Positions 33,247-42,648 of a stretch of DNA of 64,000 nt are shown one piece after another. Origin of the DNA: Nocardioides sp. Root240. Lineage in GTDB: Bacteria > Actinomycetota > Actinomycetes > Propionibacteriales > Nocardioidaceae. Every line of letters starts with the position of its first letter. Position 1 is the first letter of the stretch. The notes under the pieces were generated by a model. That model was not told where the DNA came from and searched no databases. It was given only the letters and a program-made list of their open reading frames with translations. Made by a program: the position numbers and the translations under genes. The stretch is from the NCBI RefSeq assembly GCF_001428825.1, contig NZ_LMIT01000001.1, forward strand, positions 428,440 through 492,439. The letters are read 5' to 3'.

Positions 33247-34916
33247 ATCCGCTCCGGCGCGCTGACGCCCAGCAGGTCGAGCCCGTTGGCGATGACCGTG
33301 CGGGTGGCGACGGTCAGCACGAGGCGCGCCTCGTTGACCGGCTGCACCGGGTCGTCGCCCTGCGGCAGCATGCGGCACTCCTTGGTGTCGTACCACTTGT
33401 TGAACACCGAGGCCGTGTCCTCCAGGTAGCGCGCGACCCGGTGCGGCTCGCGCAGCTCGGCCGCGCTGGCCACGACCCGCGGGTACTCCGCCAGCGCGCG
33501 CAGCAGCTCGCCGTCGCGCTCGTGGTCGAGCAGGCTCGGGTCGAAGGCGTCGTCGGCCGGAAGCGCCATGCCGAGGTCGCGGGCGTTCTCGATCATCCGG
33601 CAGGTCCGCGCGTGGGCGTACTGCACGTAGTAGACCGGGTTGTCGTTGGACTGCTTGGTGATCTCGGCGACGTCGAGCACCAGCGGCGAGTCCGCCGGGT
33701 AGCGCGCCAGGGAGTAGCGCAGCGCGTCGACGCCGATCTCGCTCGCGAGGTCGTCGAGCGTGACGATGTTGCCGGCCCGCTTGGAGAGCTTGAGCTCCTC
33801 GCCGTTCTTCAGGATCTTGACCAGCTGCCCGATCATCACGTCGAGCGTCTTGTCGGGGTCGTCGCCGACGCAGGCCGCCATCGCCCGCAGCCGGCCGACG
33901 TAGCCGTGGTGGTCGGCGCCGAGCAGGTAGATGCAGTTGTCGAAGCCGCGCTCCCTCTTGTTGAGGTAGTAGGCGGTGTCGGAGGCGAAGTACGTCAGCT
34001 CGCCGTCGGACTTGATGAGCACCCGGTCCTTGTCGTCACCGAAGTCGGTCGTGCGCATCCACAGCGCCCCGCCGTCCTCGAAGACGTGGCCGAGGTCCTT
34101 GAGCCGCTGCAGCGTCTCCGGCACGGAGCCGGACTCGTGCAGGGACAGCTCGGAGAACCAGACGTCGAAGTGGGTGTTGAAGTGCTCCAGCGACTTCTGC
34201 TGCTCCTTGAGCTGGATCTCGTAGCCGGCCGCGCGCACGGAAGCCTGCCGCTCGGCACCCTCGAGCTGGAAGATCCCCGGGCTCGCCGCCTCGACGGCCT
34301 TCGCGAGGTCGTTGATGTACTCGCCGGCGTACCCGTCCTCGGGCTTGGGCTCGCCGAGGGCCGCCGCGATGATCGAGTCGGCGAAGTGGTTCATCTGCAC
34401 GCCGCGGTCGTTGATGTAGAACTCGCGCGTCACCTCGGCACCCGCCGCGGCGAGCACCCGCCCGATCGCGTCGCCGAGCACCGCCCACCGGGTGTGGCCG
34501 AGGTGGAGCGGACCCGTCGGGTTGGCGGAGATGAACTCGACGTTGATCCGCTGGCCGGCGAGGACCTCGCTGGTGCCGTACGACGCCCCGGCGGCGACGA
34601 CCTCGGCCGCCACCTTGCCCTGCGCGCCCGCCTCGACGCTGATGTTGAGGAAGCCCGGGCCGGCGACCTCGACGTCGCTGATGCCATCGGCCGTGCGCAG
34701 CCGCTCGGCGAGCTGCTCACCGAGCGCCCGCGGGTTGGTCCGAGCCTTCTTCGCCAGCTGCAGCGCGACATTCGTCGCGTAGTCGCCGTGCCCCTTCTGC
34801 CGGGGTCGCTCCACCGTGACCTCCGCCGGTACGCCGTCGGGGAGGGTCAGGGCACCGCTGTCGACGAGCGACGTGAGGGCCTCGACGATGGTCGTGGAGA
34901 GCTGGGCTGGGGTCAC
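33243..34916 (-). CDS. argS: Arginyl-tRNA synthetase
   Basis: A 557-residue class I synthetase charging tRNA-Arg. The additional N-terminal domain is followed by the HIGH-type motif (ANPTGPLHLGHTRW), the KLSKRAGN motif in place of KMSKS, and the C-terminal DALR anticodon-binding domain. The GTG at 34916 is 6 nt after TACCCT with no ribosome binding site. A tRNA-Arg gene lies 92 bp upstream on the other strand. Confidence 0.97.
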   Translation of the reverse strand: MTPAQLSTTIVEALTSLVDSGALTLPDGVPAEVTVERPRQKGHGDYATNVALQLAKKARTNPRALGEQLAERLRTADGISDVEVAGPGFLNISVEAGAQGKVAAEVVAAGASYGTSEVLAGQRINVEFISANPTGPLHLGHTRWAVLGDAIGRVLAAAGAEVTREFYINDRGVQMNHFADSIIAAALGEPKPEDGYAGEYINDLAKAVEAASPGIFQLEGAERQASVRAAGYEIQLKEQQKSLEHFNTHFDVWFSELSLHESGSVPETLQRLKDLGHVFEDGGALWMRTTDFGDDKDRVLIKSDGELTYFASDTAYYLNKRERGFDNCIYLLGADHHGYVGRLRAMAACVGDDPDKTLDVMIGQLVKILKNGEELKLSKRAGNIVTLDDLASEIGVDALRYSLARYPADSPLVLDVAEITKQSNDNPVYYVQYAHARTCRMIENARDLGMALPADDAFDPSLLDHERDGELLRALAEYPRVVASAAELREPHRVARYLEDTASVFNKWYDTKECRMLPQGDDPVQPVNEARLVLTVATRTVIANGLDLLGVSAPERM

Positions 34917-34922
34917 CCGCCA

Positions 34923-34928
34923 AGGGTA
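34923..34928 (-). promoter_or_regulatory. -10 box of argS-lysA (leaderless)
   Basis: On the minus strand TACCCT lies 6 nt before the GTG of argS. No good -35 box is visible. Confidence 0.4.
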
Positions 34929-34943
34929 TCGGCGGGTGCCGGT

Positions 34944-34973
34944 TTCCTTCGCGCGAGTATCCCCCGGTAGTGT
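34944..34973 (+). promoter_or_regulatory. Promoter of tRNA-Arg gene
   Basis: TTCCTT (34944-34949) and TAGTGT (34968-34973) are separated by 18 bp, placing the start about 30 nt before the mature tRNA 5' end. Confidence 0.4.
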
Positions 34974-35008
34974 TCCGACTCGCGTCGCCGAGCAGGTCTC
35001 GGTCGCAT

Positions 35009-35081
35009 GCCTCCGTAGCTCAGGGGATAGAGCACTGGTTTCCGGTACCAGGTGTCGCAGGTTCGAATCCTGCCGGAGGCG
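35009..35081 (+). tRNA. tRNA-Arg (anticodon CCG)
   Basis: A full cloverleaf of 73 nt. The acceptor stem GCCTCCG pairs with CGGAGGC, the D arm is GCTCAGGGGATAGAGC, the anticodon stem CTGGT/ACCAG encloses TTCCGGT giving anticodon CCG (reads CGG), and the T arm is GCAGG-TTCGAAT-CCTGC. CCA is not encoded. The gene downstream ends only 8 bp away on the opposite strand. Confidence 0.97.
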
Positions 35082-35089
35082 CCCCGTCC

Positions 35090-37354
35090 TCAGCGACCGG
35101 CGCCGAAGATCGCCCGGGCGTCCTTCCACGCCTCGGCCGCCCTCGCAGCGGTGAGCGCGTGTGCGGCCCGGAACTCCGCGCGGGTCGCTCCCGCTCCCTG
35201 CGCCTCGTGGGCCTGCTCCGCGGCGCTGCGCCGTACCGGATCGGTCGCGGGGTCGGCGAAGAACTTGCCGTCGCGCAGCAAGCCTTTCACCGTGTCCACG
35301 CCCACGCCCAGCTCGGCGGCGATCTGGGGGCGCGTCCGGCCCGCCTGCTGGAGCTCGACCGCGCGCCGGCACCGCTCCAGGCGCTCGTCACGTTGGGCGT
35401 CATTGAACGCATTGCTGCCCCGGCCGTCGTCCGGGATGGGCTCGCGCGGCGGGGTCGCGCGCACCCTCGGGACCTTTGGCGGCTCCGGGGCGACGTCGGC
35501 GCCGGGCGTGAGGAGGCGCGGCGACCAGGTCCATCCGGTGGGTGCGCCCGGCGGGGTCCATCGCGCGAAGATCGAGGGCAGCTGGCGCAGGTCGCCCTCG
35601 ACGAGCTCGACGAGCCGCAGCCCGTGCCGGCGCGCCAACGCCTGTTTCTGCGCCATCTTGGCGGCGTACGCCGGATCGTCCGGCAGTCCCCAGAGCTCGA
35701 CGAGGGTGCCGTCACCGAGCACCCAGTCGGCCCGGCGCAGGCCGCTCGGGTTGTAGTCCGGATCGACCGGGTAGACCGGTTCGCGGTCATGGGCGATCCC
35801 GTGGAGGTGGAGGAAGTCGCACACGGCCCGCTCCCTCAAGGAGTGGCACAGGTGCCCGTCACGTGCCCGGATCAGCGTGCCGCGGCCGGTCCGCAGGCCC
35901 TCGTTCGCGAGCCCGGTCGCCTCCAGGACGTGCGTCCAGGGATGACTGCGATCGATGGACGATCGCAGTCGCAGCGCCCGGTCGACGAAGGCTCCGTCGA
36001 CCGGGTCCGCGGGGTTCACGTGCAGCGGGTGGAGCTGGCCGGACAGGAAGAGCTCCCCGTCGAACTCGGACCTGACGAGGGATCGCACGGCGCGCGCGGT
36101 GGCGCCGAGCGAGCTGCCGCGGCCGTCGTACGCCTGCTCGAGGCAGGCAGCGCAGTAGGCGATCTGGTCGACGCAGATCGGGGTCGTGAGGGCCAGCGCC
36201 GCGGCACCACACAGCCGGCACGGCTCCACCGCACCGCTCAGCTCGTGCACCGCGAACAGCTCACGCCGGCCGCGGGCGAACCGCTGGTGCAGCACGAACT
36301 GCGGATCGGTCGCAGCGGGGACGTGCTCGTGGGCGAGGTACTCCAGCTCGTCGTCGAGCCCCCACGGCTGCCGTGGCAGCCGGACCTCCCCCGCCGCCAG
36401 CCCGTGCCGTGCCAGCACGAGCACCGCGACGTCGACGAGCGGGCCGTCCTCGACCCAGAGCACGTCCGAGTCCGGGTGGAAGATCGCGAACGCCTCGCCC
36501 AGCGCGTACGGGTCAGGCTCCCGGGCCTTGAGGAGCAGCCCCTCCCGACGACGCTCGACCACCGCGTTGGGCACCGTGCCGGGACCCCACGGGCTCGACG
36601 GGTCCGGCGGCGGAGGCGCCAGCGGTCCGCGCACCGGGACGTCCTGCTCCGCGACGAGTCGTCGCACCTGCTCTCGGTCCCGTTCGTCGATGACGTGCAG
36701 CACACCGCCCACGACCGCGCCGACGTCCGCGCCCGTGGCGGAGTCGCGCAGCTCGAGCAGGTGGCCGTCGCTCACGTGGTCGTGTCCCATCGTGATGCGG
36801 ATCCCGGCCGGACTCCCCTGCGGCCGGTCGAACGTGGCGAGCAGCGCGAGGGCGTTCGCCGTCTGCGCAGCAGGTCCCTCGCGCTGCGCAGCGCGGGTAC
36901 CGGTCGGCCTGTCGGGCAGATCGAGGAAGACGCGAATGGCGTCGCCGAGCTCGCGACCGTGGGGCAGGTCGAGACGGACGGTGGCGTCGGACTCGATCAC
37001 GGCGTGGCACACCACCTCACCGCCCGCGTGCGCGATCAGCGCCGGGAGGTTCCGTGGGCCGACCTGCCGGAGGTAGTGGTCATGGAGGTAGCCGAGGTGC
37101 CGGTCGTCGAGTGAACCCGCGACGCCGGGCACCACCACGGCGACCGCGTTCGCGTTGTAGGTGTTGTCAGCCCGGTGCACGAGCGCCACCTGCACCCGCA
37201 CGGCTGCCCGGCTGCCCCTCGACAGGTGGCCGCCGGCGAAGTCCCGCAGCCGGCGCTCGGCCTGCTTCCAGGAGCTGAACCCGACGGTCTCCCCGCCGTC
37301 CCACGGCGGCAGGACGACGAGCCTGCCGCGCCGCTCGACCTCGTAGGCGCTCAT
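35090..37354 (-). CDS. Putative nuclease: HIRAN-like, zinc ribbon, PD-(D/E)XK-like and HTH domains
   Basis: A 754-residue protein I cannot assign to a named family. Residues about 50-100 resemble a HIRAN domain ([20 protein letters not shown], then [10 protein letters not shown]). CRLCG (379-383) and CAAC (401-404) form a zinc ribbon. Residues about 500-590 look like a PD-(D/E)XK nuclease: [14 protein letters not shown] with Glu508, [17 protein letters not shown] with Asp543 and Glu553, then [13 protein letters not shown] with the lysine displaced to about 566-570, as in E-x-W variants. The C-terminus has a helix-turn-helix ([19 protein letters not shown], 675-693). Its start overlaps the upstream gene by 4 bp (ATGA). 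Possible roles are DNA repair or defence (inference). It ends 8 bp from a tRNA gene, but no integrase is present. Confidence 0.6.
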   Translation of the reverse strand: MSAYEVERRGRLVVLPPWDGGETVGFSSWKQAERRLRDFAGGHLSRGSRAAVRVQVALVHRADNTYNANAVAVVVPGVAGSLDDRHLGYLHDHYLRQVGPRNLPALIAHAGGEVVCHAVIESDATVRLDLPHGRELGDAIRVFLDLPDRPTGTRAAQREGPAAQTANALALLATFDRPQGSPAGIRITMGHDHVSDGHLLELRDSATGADVGAVVGGVLHVIDERDREQVRRLVAEQDVPVRGPLAPPPPDPSSPWGPGTVPNAVVERRREGLLLKAREPDPYALGEAFAIFHPDSDVLWVEDGPLVDVAVLVLARHGLAAGEVRLPRQPWGLDDELEYLAHEHVPAATDPQFVLHQRFARGRRELFAVHELSGAVEPCRLCGAAALALTTPICVDQIAYCAACLEQAYDGRGSSLGATARAVRSLVRSEFDGELFLSGQLHPLHVNPADPVDGAFVDRALRLRSSIDRSHPWTHVLEATGLANEGLRTGRGTLIRARDGHLCHSLRERAVCDFLHLHGIAHDREPVYPVDPDYNPSGLRRADWVLGDGTLVELWGLPDDPAYAAKMAQKQALARRHGLRLVELVEGDLRQLPSIFARWTPPGAPTGWTWSPRLLTPGADVAPEPPKVPRVRATPPREPIPDDGRGSNAFNDAQRDERLERCRRAVELQQAGRTRPQIAAELGVGVDTVKGLLRDGKFFADPATDPVRRSAAEQAHEAQGAGATRAEFRAAHALTAARAAEAWKDARAIFGAGR

Positions 37355-37821
37355 CCCTTCTCTGGTCGCGGTGCCGGAGCGGTCTCCTCCACCCGTCGTA
37401 CGACGCACGCCAGCTCGCGGATCGCCCGCTGCAGCTCGGTCAGCTGGTCGATGCCCTGGGCGTCGTACGGCCAGCCCTCCTCGAACGCCTCGTCGACGAC
37501 GGCCTGGGCCAGCTCCTCGACCTCCTCGAGGTGGGCGAAGCGGCCGCGCAGCGGCGCCGCGACCGGTGCGGGCGTACGACGGACCTTGCGCACGTCGCGG
37601 AGGCGGACGACCTCGATGCCGTCAGCCGTGCCCGGCTCGCCGAGCCGGGTGAGCTCGACGTGCTTGTCGTCGAGGCCGACGACGAAGCCGGCGACCGGGT
37701 CGGCGTCGTGGAGCCGGAGCTCGACGTGACGCTGCTTCTCCTCGGCACTGCGCAGCCGGCCGAGAACCTTCGTGCGTCGCGCGCGGTCGGCGCGCCGGGA
37801 CTTCCTCGTCATCTCGCCCAT
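37351..37821 (-). CDS. Small conserved-type protein, possible Sm-like fold
   Basis: A 156-residue soluble protein of unknown function. A basic N-terminus ([13 protein letters not shown]) is followed by a segment whose pattern resembles an Sm/LSm beta barrel ([42 protein letters not shown]), then an acidic helical C-terminal half. The Sm reading is tentative. It ends inside the start of the nuclease-like gene (4-bp ATGA overlap), so both proteins are made together. An ATG at 37812 is an alternative start. It is divergent from rnhA, 63 bp away. Confidence 0.55.
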   Translation of the reverse strand: MGEMTRKSRRADRARRTKVLGRLRSAEEKQRHVELRLHDADPVAGFVVGLDDKHVELTRLGEPGTADGIEVVRLRDVRKVRRTPAPVAAPLRGRFAHLEEVEELAQAVVDEAFEEGWPYDAQGIDQLTELQRAIRELACVVRRVEETAPAPRPEKG

Positions 37822-37871
37822 CGTGCCCTGCCACCGGTGCGCCCCGCCAGCGACCCGCCAGCGCATCGCCG

Positions 37872-37877
37872 TACCCT
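37872..37877 (+). promoter_or_regulatory. -10 box of rnhA (leaderless)
   Basis: TACCCT lies 7 nt before the GTG of rnhA, and no Shine-Dalgarno sequence is present. Confidence 0.4.
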
Positions 37878-37884
37878 GCCTGCT

Positions 37885-38340
37885 GTGTCCAGCTCCCGCG
37901 TCACCATCCACACCGACGGCGCCTGCCTGGGCAACCCGGGACCGGGCGGCTGGGGCGCCGTCCTCCGGTACGGCGACCACGAGCTCGAGCTGTTCGGCGG
38001 CGACCCGGCGACGACGAACAACCGCATGGAGCTGATGGCCGCCATCCGGGCACTGGAGACGCTGACGCGTCCCTCGCAGGTCGACCTGCACACCGACAGC
38101 AGCTACGTCCGCAACGGGATCCTGTCGTGGGTCGCGAAGTGGAAGGCCAACGGCTGGCGGACAGCGGCCAAGGCACCGGTCAAGAACGACGACCTCTGGA
38201 AGCGCCTCGACCTCGCCGCCGCCGGCCACGAGGTGGAGTGGCACTGGGTCAAGGGCCACGCCGGCGACCCGGGCAACGAACGGGCCGACGCGCTGGCCGG
38301 CCGCGGTGCCCGCGAGGCCCGCGAGGGCTCACCGATCTGA
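37885..38340 (+). CDS. rnhA: Ribonuclease HI
   Basis: A 151-residue RNase HI cutting the RNA strand of RNA-DNA hybrids. All four catalytic carboxylates are visible in order: [39 protein letters not shown], and [15 protein letters not shown], which also has the catalytic-loop histidine. The basic handle region ([17 protein letters not shown]) is present, as in the E. coli type. The GTG at 37885 follows a TACCCT box by 7 nt. Confidence 0.95.
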   Translation: MSSSRVTIHTDGACLGNPGPGGWGAVLRYGDHELELFGGDPATTNNRMELMAAIRALETLTRPSQVDLHTDSSYVRNGILSWVAKWKANGWRTAAKAPVKNDDLWKRLDLAAAGHEVEWHWVKGHAGDPGNERADALAGRGAREAREGSPI

Positions 38341-38522
38341 GCGCGTCGGGAGCCGTCGGGACACCGTGGAAGGCCGCCCCGATGTCTGTTCGGTAACACC
38401 CGTCGACAAAGGGTGACCACGGAGCGGTATTTGCTTCGGTGGGGGACTAGCCTTGGCGGTCGTAACCGCCCGCTACCGGCGGCGGGCGGCAGAGCGCACC
38501 TTTGGAAGAGGCGAAGCACGTC

Positions 38523-41500
38523 GTGACGCAGTCGTCAGACCAGTCCCACGGATCACCCGAACCCGTCGACTTCGGAGCCAACGAGTGGCTCGTGGAGGAG
38601 ATGAAGGAGCAGTTCGAGGCTGACCCCAACAGCGTCGATCCGGCGTGGGCCGCGTTCTTCAAGGGCGCCGCCACCAACGGTACGACGCCCGCCACCGCCG
38701 CTGCTCCGGCAGCAGCCGCCGCGCCGGCCCCCGCGCCGGCTGCGGCCCCGGCTGCCCAGGCCACCCCGGCCGCTCCCGCCGCCGCCCCGGCTCCGGCCGC
38801 CGCGCCGACCCCGAAGGCCACCCCGGCCCCGCAGGTCAGCCCGGCCTCCACCACCACGCCGACGCCGAAGGCCGACGCCGAGAAGCCCACCCCGAAGGAC
38901 GCTCCCCGCCCGGCTCCCGTGACCGCGAGCGACGAGCCCACCCTCACGGTCCTGCGCGGCATCCCCGCCGCGACCGCGAAGAACATGGACATCTCGCTGT
39001 CCGTGCCGACCGCCACGTCGGTGCGCAACATGCCGGTCAAGCTCCTGTGGGACAACCGGATCGTCATCAACAGCCACCTCAAGCGCGCCCGCGGCGGCAA
39101 GGTGTCGTTCACCCACCTCATCGGCTACGCCATCGTCAAGGCGATCAAGGCGCAGCCGGCGATGAACAACACCTACGACGAGATCAACGGCAAGCCCACG
39201 ATGGTCACGCCGGCGCACATCAACCTCGGCCTCGCGATCGACCAGGTGAAGGCCGACGGCAGCCGCCAGCTGGTCGCGCCGTCGATCAAGGCCTGCGAGT
39301 CGATGGACTTCGCGCAGTTCTGGACCGCGTACGAGGAGATCGTGCGCAAGGCCAAGGACAACAAGCTGACCATGGAGGACTACTCCGGTACGACGGTCAG
39401 CCTCACCAACGTCGGCGGTCTCGGCACCAACAACTCGGTGCCGCGGCTGATGCAGGGCCAGGCCGCCATCATCGGCGTCGGCTCGATGGACTACCCGCCG
39501 GAGTTCCAGGGTGCGTCCGAGGAGACGATCGCGCGCAACGCGATCTCCCGCATCATGACGATGACCTCGACGTACGACCACCGGGTGATCCAGGGTGCGC
39601 AGTCGGGCGAGTTCCTCGGCCAGGTGCACAAGTACCTGCTCGGCCAGGACGGCTTCTACGACGAGATCTTCCGCGCCCTGCGGATCCCCTACGAGCCGAT
39701 CCGCTGGAACGCCGACGTCGCCACGTCGCACGACGACGAGATCGACAAGCAGGCCCGCATCCTCGAGCTGATCCACGCCTACCGCGTGCGCGGCCACCTG
39801 ATGGCCGACACCGACCCGCTCGAGTACAAGCAGCGCAGCCACCCGGACCTGCGCATCGAGTCGCACGGCCTGACCCTGTGGGACCTCGACCGCGAGTTCC
39901 CGACCGGCTCCTTCGGCGGCGGCGACCGTCGCTTCATGAAGCTGCGCCACATCCTCGGGATCCTGCGCGACTCCTACTGCCGCACCACCGGCATCGAGTA
40001 CATGCACATCATGGACCCCGAGCAGCGCCGCTGGATCCAGGAGCGCGTCGAGCAGCCGCACACCAAGCTGCCCCGCGAGGAGCAGCTGCGGATCCTGCTG
40101 AAGCTCAACCAGGCCGAGGCGTTCGAGACCTTCCTGCAGACGAAGTTCGTCGGTCAGAAGCGCTTCTCCCTCGAGGGTGGCGAGACCACGATCCCGGTCG
40201 TCGACGAGATCGCCGAGGCCGCCGCGCAGGAGGGCCTCGAGGAGGTCGCGATCGGCATGGCCCACCGCGGCCGCCTCAACGTGCTCGCCAACATCGTCGG
40301 CAAGTCCTACAACCAGATCTTCCGCGAGTTCGAGGGCAACATCGACCCGCGCACGGTCCAGGGCTCCGGCGACGTGAAGTACCACCTCGGCGCCGAGGGC
40401 GCCTTCGTCGCGGGCACCGGCGAGACCATCGCGGTCTCGGTCGCCGCGAACCCGTCGCACCTGGAGACCGTGGACCCGGTGCTCGAGGGCATCGCCCGCG
40501 CCAAGCAGGACGTGCTCAACCGTGGCGAGGAGTTCCCGGTCCTGCCGGTGCTGCTGCACGGCGACGCCGCCTTCGCCGGCCAGGGCGTGGTCGCCGAGAC
40601 GCTCAACCTCTCGCAGCTGCGCGGCTACCGCACCGGCGGCACGATCCACGTGGTCATCAACAACCAGGTCGGCTTCACCACCTCCCCGGGCTCGTCGCGC
40701 TCGACGCTCTACTGCACCGACGTGGCGCGGATGGTCCAGGCGCCGATCTTCCACGTGAACGGCGACGACCCGGAGGCGTGCATCCGCGTCGCCCGGCTCG
40801 CGTTCGAGTACCGGCAGACCTTCAAGAGCGACGTCGTCATCGACCTCGTCTGCTACCGCCGTCGCGGTCACAACGAGGGCGACGACCCGTCGTACACGCA
40901 GCCGCTGATGTACGACCTCATCGAGCAGAAGCGATCGGTCCGCAAGCTCTACACGGAGTCCCTCATCGGTCGTGGCGACATCACGATCGAGGAGGCCGAG
41001 CAGGTCCTGCGCGACTACCAGCAGCAGCTGGAGCGGGTCTTCACCGAGGTCCGCGAGGCCGACACCAAGCCCGACGAGTGGACGACCGTCCCGGACTACC
41101 CGGACAAGTCGGTCGGCGAGACCCAGACGTCGGTGACCCCCGAGGTCATGAAGCGGATCGCCGACGCCTACGTCACCCCGCCCGAGGGCTTCACCGTCCA
41201 CCCGAAGGTCATGCCGCAACTGCAGCGCCGCGCCGCCGCGATCGCCGACGGCCCGATCGACTGGGGCACCGGCGAGATCCTCGCCTTCGGCTCGCTGCTG
41301 ATGGACGGTCGCCCGGTCCGCCTGGCCGGCCAGGACTCGCGCCGCGGCACGTTCGTGTCCCGCTTCGCGACGATCATCGACCGGCACAACGCCGACGAGT
41401 GGACGCCGCTGGCCAACCTCACCGAGGACCAGGCCAAGTTCTTCGTCTACGACAGCCTGCTGTCGGAGTACGCCGCGCTCGGCTTCGAGTACGGCTACTC

Positions 41501-42269
41501 CGTCGCGCGGCCCGACGCGCTGGTCCTCTGGGAGGCCCAGTTCGGCGACTTCGTCAACGGCGCGCAGTCGGTCATCGACGAGTACATCTCCGCCGGCAAG
41601 ACCAAGTGGGGCCAGGACTCGGGCGTCGTCATGCTGCTGCCGCACGGCTACGAGGGCCAGGGTGCCGACCACTCCTCCGCCCGCATCGAGCGGTTCCTCA
41701 CGCTCTGCGCGGACGAGGCGATGGTGGTGGCCCAGCCGTCGACGCCGGCGTCGTACTTCCACCTGCTGCGCCAGCACTCGCTCGGTGGCGAGCACAAGCC
41801 GCTGATCGTGTTCACGCCGAAGTCGATGCTCAAGCGCAAGGAGGCTGCCTCGCAGCCCTCCGACTTCACCTCGGGCGAGTTCCGCCCCGTGATCGGCGAC
41901 GACACGGTCGACCCGGCCAAGGTGACCACGGTGCTGCTGGTCTCCGGCCGGCTCACGTGGGACCTCGTCGTCGAGCGGCAGAAGTCCAACCGCGAGGACG
42001 TCGCGATCCTGCGGGTCGAGCAGCTCTACCCGTGGCCCGTCGAGGCCATCAAGGCCGAGCTGGCGAAGTACCCCGACGCCAAGGTCAAGTGGGTCCAGGA
42101 CGAGCCCTACAACCAGGGCCCGTGGCCGTCGTACTACCTCAACGTGGTGCCGCAGCTCGACCGCGCGATCGAGCCGGTGACCCGCAAGGCGTCCTCGACC
42201 ACCGCCGTCGGCACGGCCAAGCGCCACCTCGAGGAGGCCAAGGTCCTGATCGGCGAAGCCTTTGCCTGA
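38523..42269 (+). CDS. kgd: Multifunctional 2-oxoglutarate decarboxylase/dehydrogenase E1 with E2-like domain
   Basis: A 1248-residue TCA-cycle enzyme of the actinobacterial Kgd type, fusing an E2-like acyltransferase domain to ThDP-dependent E1. Residues 15-46 hold the helix [15 protein letters not shown]; 49-132 are an Ala/Pro-rich linker instead of a lipoyl domain; 140-370 are the acyltransferase with catalytic His353 ([10 protein letters not shown]); the rest is E1 with [14 protein letters not shown] and the ThDP-binding GDAAFAGQG near 680, then [11 protein letters not shown] at 38523 gives the usual MTQSSDQS start; a TTG at 38502 is also in frame. The 182 bp upstream hold no gene; I see no convincing promoter there. 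Confidence 0.96.
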   Translation: MTQSSDQSHGSPEPVDFGANEWLVEEMKEQFEADPNSVDPAWAAFFKGAATNGTTPATAAAPAAAAAPAPAPAAAPAAQATPAAPAAAPAPAAAPTPKATPAPQVSPASTTTPTPKADAEKPTPKDAPRPAPVTASDEPTLTVLRGIPAATAKNMDISLSVPTATSVRNMPVKLLWDNRIVINSHLKRARGGKVSFTHLIGYAIVKAIKAQPAMNNTYDEINGKPTMVTPAHINLGLAIDQVKADGSRQLVAPSIKACESMDFAQFWTAYEEIVRKAKDNKLTMEDYSGTTVSLTNVGGLGTNNSVPRLMQGQAAIIGVGSMDYPPEFQGASEETIARNAISRIMTMTSTYDHRVIQGAQSGEFLGQVHKYLLGQDGFYDEIFRALRIPYEPIRWNADVATSHDDEIDKQARILELIHAYRVRGHLMADTDPLEYKQRSHPDLRIESHGLTLWDLDREFPTGSFGGGDRRFMKLRHILGILRDSYCRTTGIEYMHIMDPEQRRWIQERVEQPHTKLPREEQLRILLKLNQAEAFETFLQTKFVGQKRFSLEGGETTIPVVDEIAEAAAQEGLEEVAIGMAHRGRLNVLANIVGKSYNQIFREFEGNIDPRTVQGSGDVKYHLGAEGAFVAGTGETIAVSVAANPSHLETVDPVLEGIARAKQDVLNRGEEFPVLPVLLHGDAAFAGQGVVAETLNLSQLRGYRTGGTIHVVINNQVGFTTSPGSSRSTLYCTDVARMVQAPIFHVNGDDPEACIRVARLAFEYRQTFKSDVVIDLVCYRRRGHNEGDDPSYTQPLMYDLIEQKRSVRKLYTESLIGRGDITIEEAEQVLRDYQQQLERVFTEVREADTKPDEWTTVPDYPDKSVGETQTSVTPEVMKRIADAYVTPPEGFTVHPKVMPQLQRRAAAIADGPIDWGTGEILAFGSLLMDGRPVRLAGQDSRRGTFVSRFATIIDRHNADEWTPLANLTEDQAKFFVYDSLLSEYAALGFEYGYSVARPDALVLWEAQFGDFVNGAQSVIDEYISAGKTKWGQDSGVVMLLPHGYEGQGADHSSARIERFLTLCADEAMVVAQPSTPASYFHLLRQHSLGGEHKPLIVFTPKSMLKRKEAASQPSDFTSGEFRPVIGDDTVDPAKVTTVLLVSGRLTWDLVVERQKSNREDVAILRVEQLYPWPVEAIKAELAKYPDAKVKWVQDEPYNQGPWPSYYLNVVPQLDRAIEPVTRKASSTTAVGTAKRHLEEAKVLIGEAFA

Positions 42270-42306
42270 TCGTCGGACGTCCGAGGAACGAGGACGTCCG
42301 ACGATC
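42268..42306 (+). terminator. Perfect 15-bp hairpin after kgd
   Basis: GATCGTCGGACGTCC (42268-42282) pairs perfectly with GGACGTCCGACGATC (42292-42306) around the loop GAGGAACGA. It begins inside the kgd stop codon. Confidence 0.75.
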
Positions 42307-42315
42307 CCGCAGGCA

Positions 42316-42368
42316 GGTCGAGTAGGCGCACGGCCGAGGCACGAGGCCGTGACCGCCGTATCGAGACC
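42316..42368. repeat. Intergenic repeat with hairpin core
   Basis: The block is bounded by GGTCGAGTA and TATCGAGACC, arms I recall from intergenic repeats of Nocardioides-like genomes. Its core CACGGCC (42329-42335) pairs with GGCCGTG (42345-42351) around GAGGCACGA, almost the same 9-base loop as the kgd hairpin just before it. Confidence 0.5.
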
Positions 42369-42396
42369 CATCGGCTGACATCACAGGAGTCGCAGC

Positions 42397-42573
42397 ATGT
42401 ACTTCACCGATCGCGGGATCGAGGAGCTCGAGCAGCGCCGGGGCGACGAGGAGGTCACCCTGGCCTGGCTCGGCGAGCGGCTCCAGGAGTTCGTCGACAC
42501 CCACCCGGAGTTCGAGACGGCGGTCGAGCGGTTCGCCACCTGGCTGGCCCGGCTCGACGACCCCGAGGACTGA
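42397..42573 (+). CDS. DUF6104-type small protein downstream of kgd
   Basis: A 58-residue acidic helical protein starting MYFTDRGIEELEQRRG and ending WLARLDDPED. AGGAG lies 9 nt before the ATG. Small proteins of this kind follow kgd in many actinobacteria (recalled as DUF6104); function unknown. Its conservation of place suggests a role with Kgd or its regulation, which is inference. A strong bidirectional hairpin follows. Confidence 0.75.
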   Translation: MYFTDRGIEELEQRRGDEEVTLAWLGERLQEFVDTHPEFETAVERFATWLARLDDPED

Positions 42574-42587
42574 GGCAGCGCACGTAC

Positions 42588-42626
42588 GACGAGGGCCCGG
42601 CGGAGATTCTCCGCCGGGCCCTCGTC
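42588..42626. terminator. Perfect 18-bp bidirectional terminator hairpin
   Basis: GACGAGGGCCCGGCGGAG (42588-42605) pairs perfectly with its complement at 42609-42626 around ATT. It lies between the convergent DUF6104 and MMPL genes. Confidence 0.85.
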
Positions 42627-42648
42627 CGTGTCACTGCCCCCGTCCGGT

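Noticed and set aside
35009..35090. tRNA-Arg as an attachment site of an integrated element
   Set aside because: No integrase gene and no second copy of the tRNA 3' end found in the window.
38669..38918. Lipoyl domain at the N-terminus of Kgd
   Set aside because: Residues 49-132 are an Ala/Pro linker without the DKA-type lipoylation motif, as expected for this enzyme class.
38553..42371. 1272-codon open frame on the minus strand opposite kgd
   Set aside because: Composition is His/Asp/Val/Arg-rich low complexity, the mirror of high-GC codon bias. Kgd on the plus strand has full family motifs, so this is a shadow.
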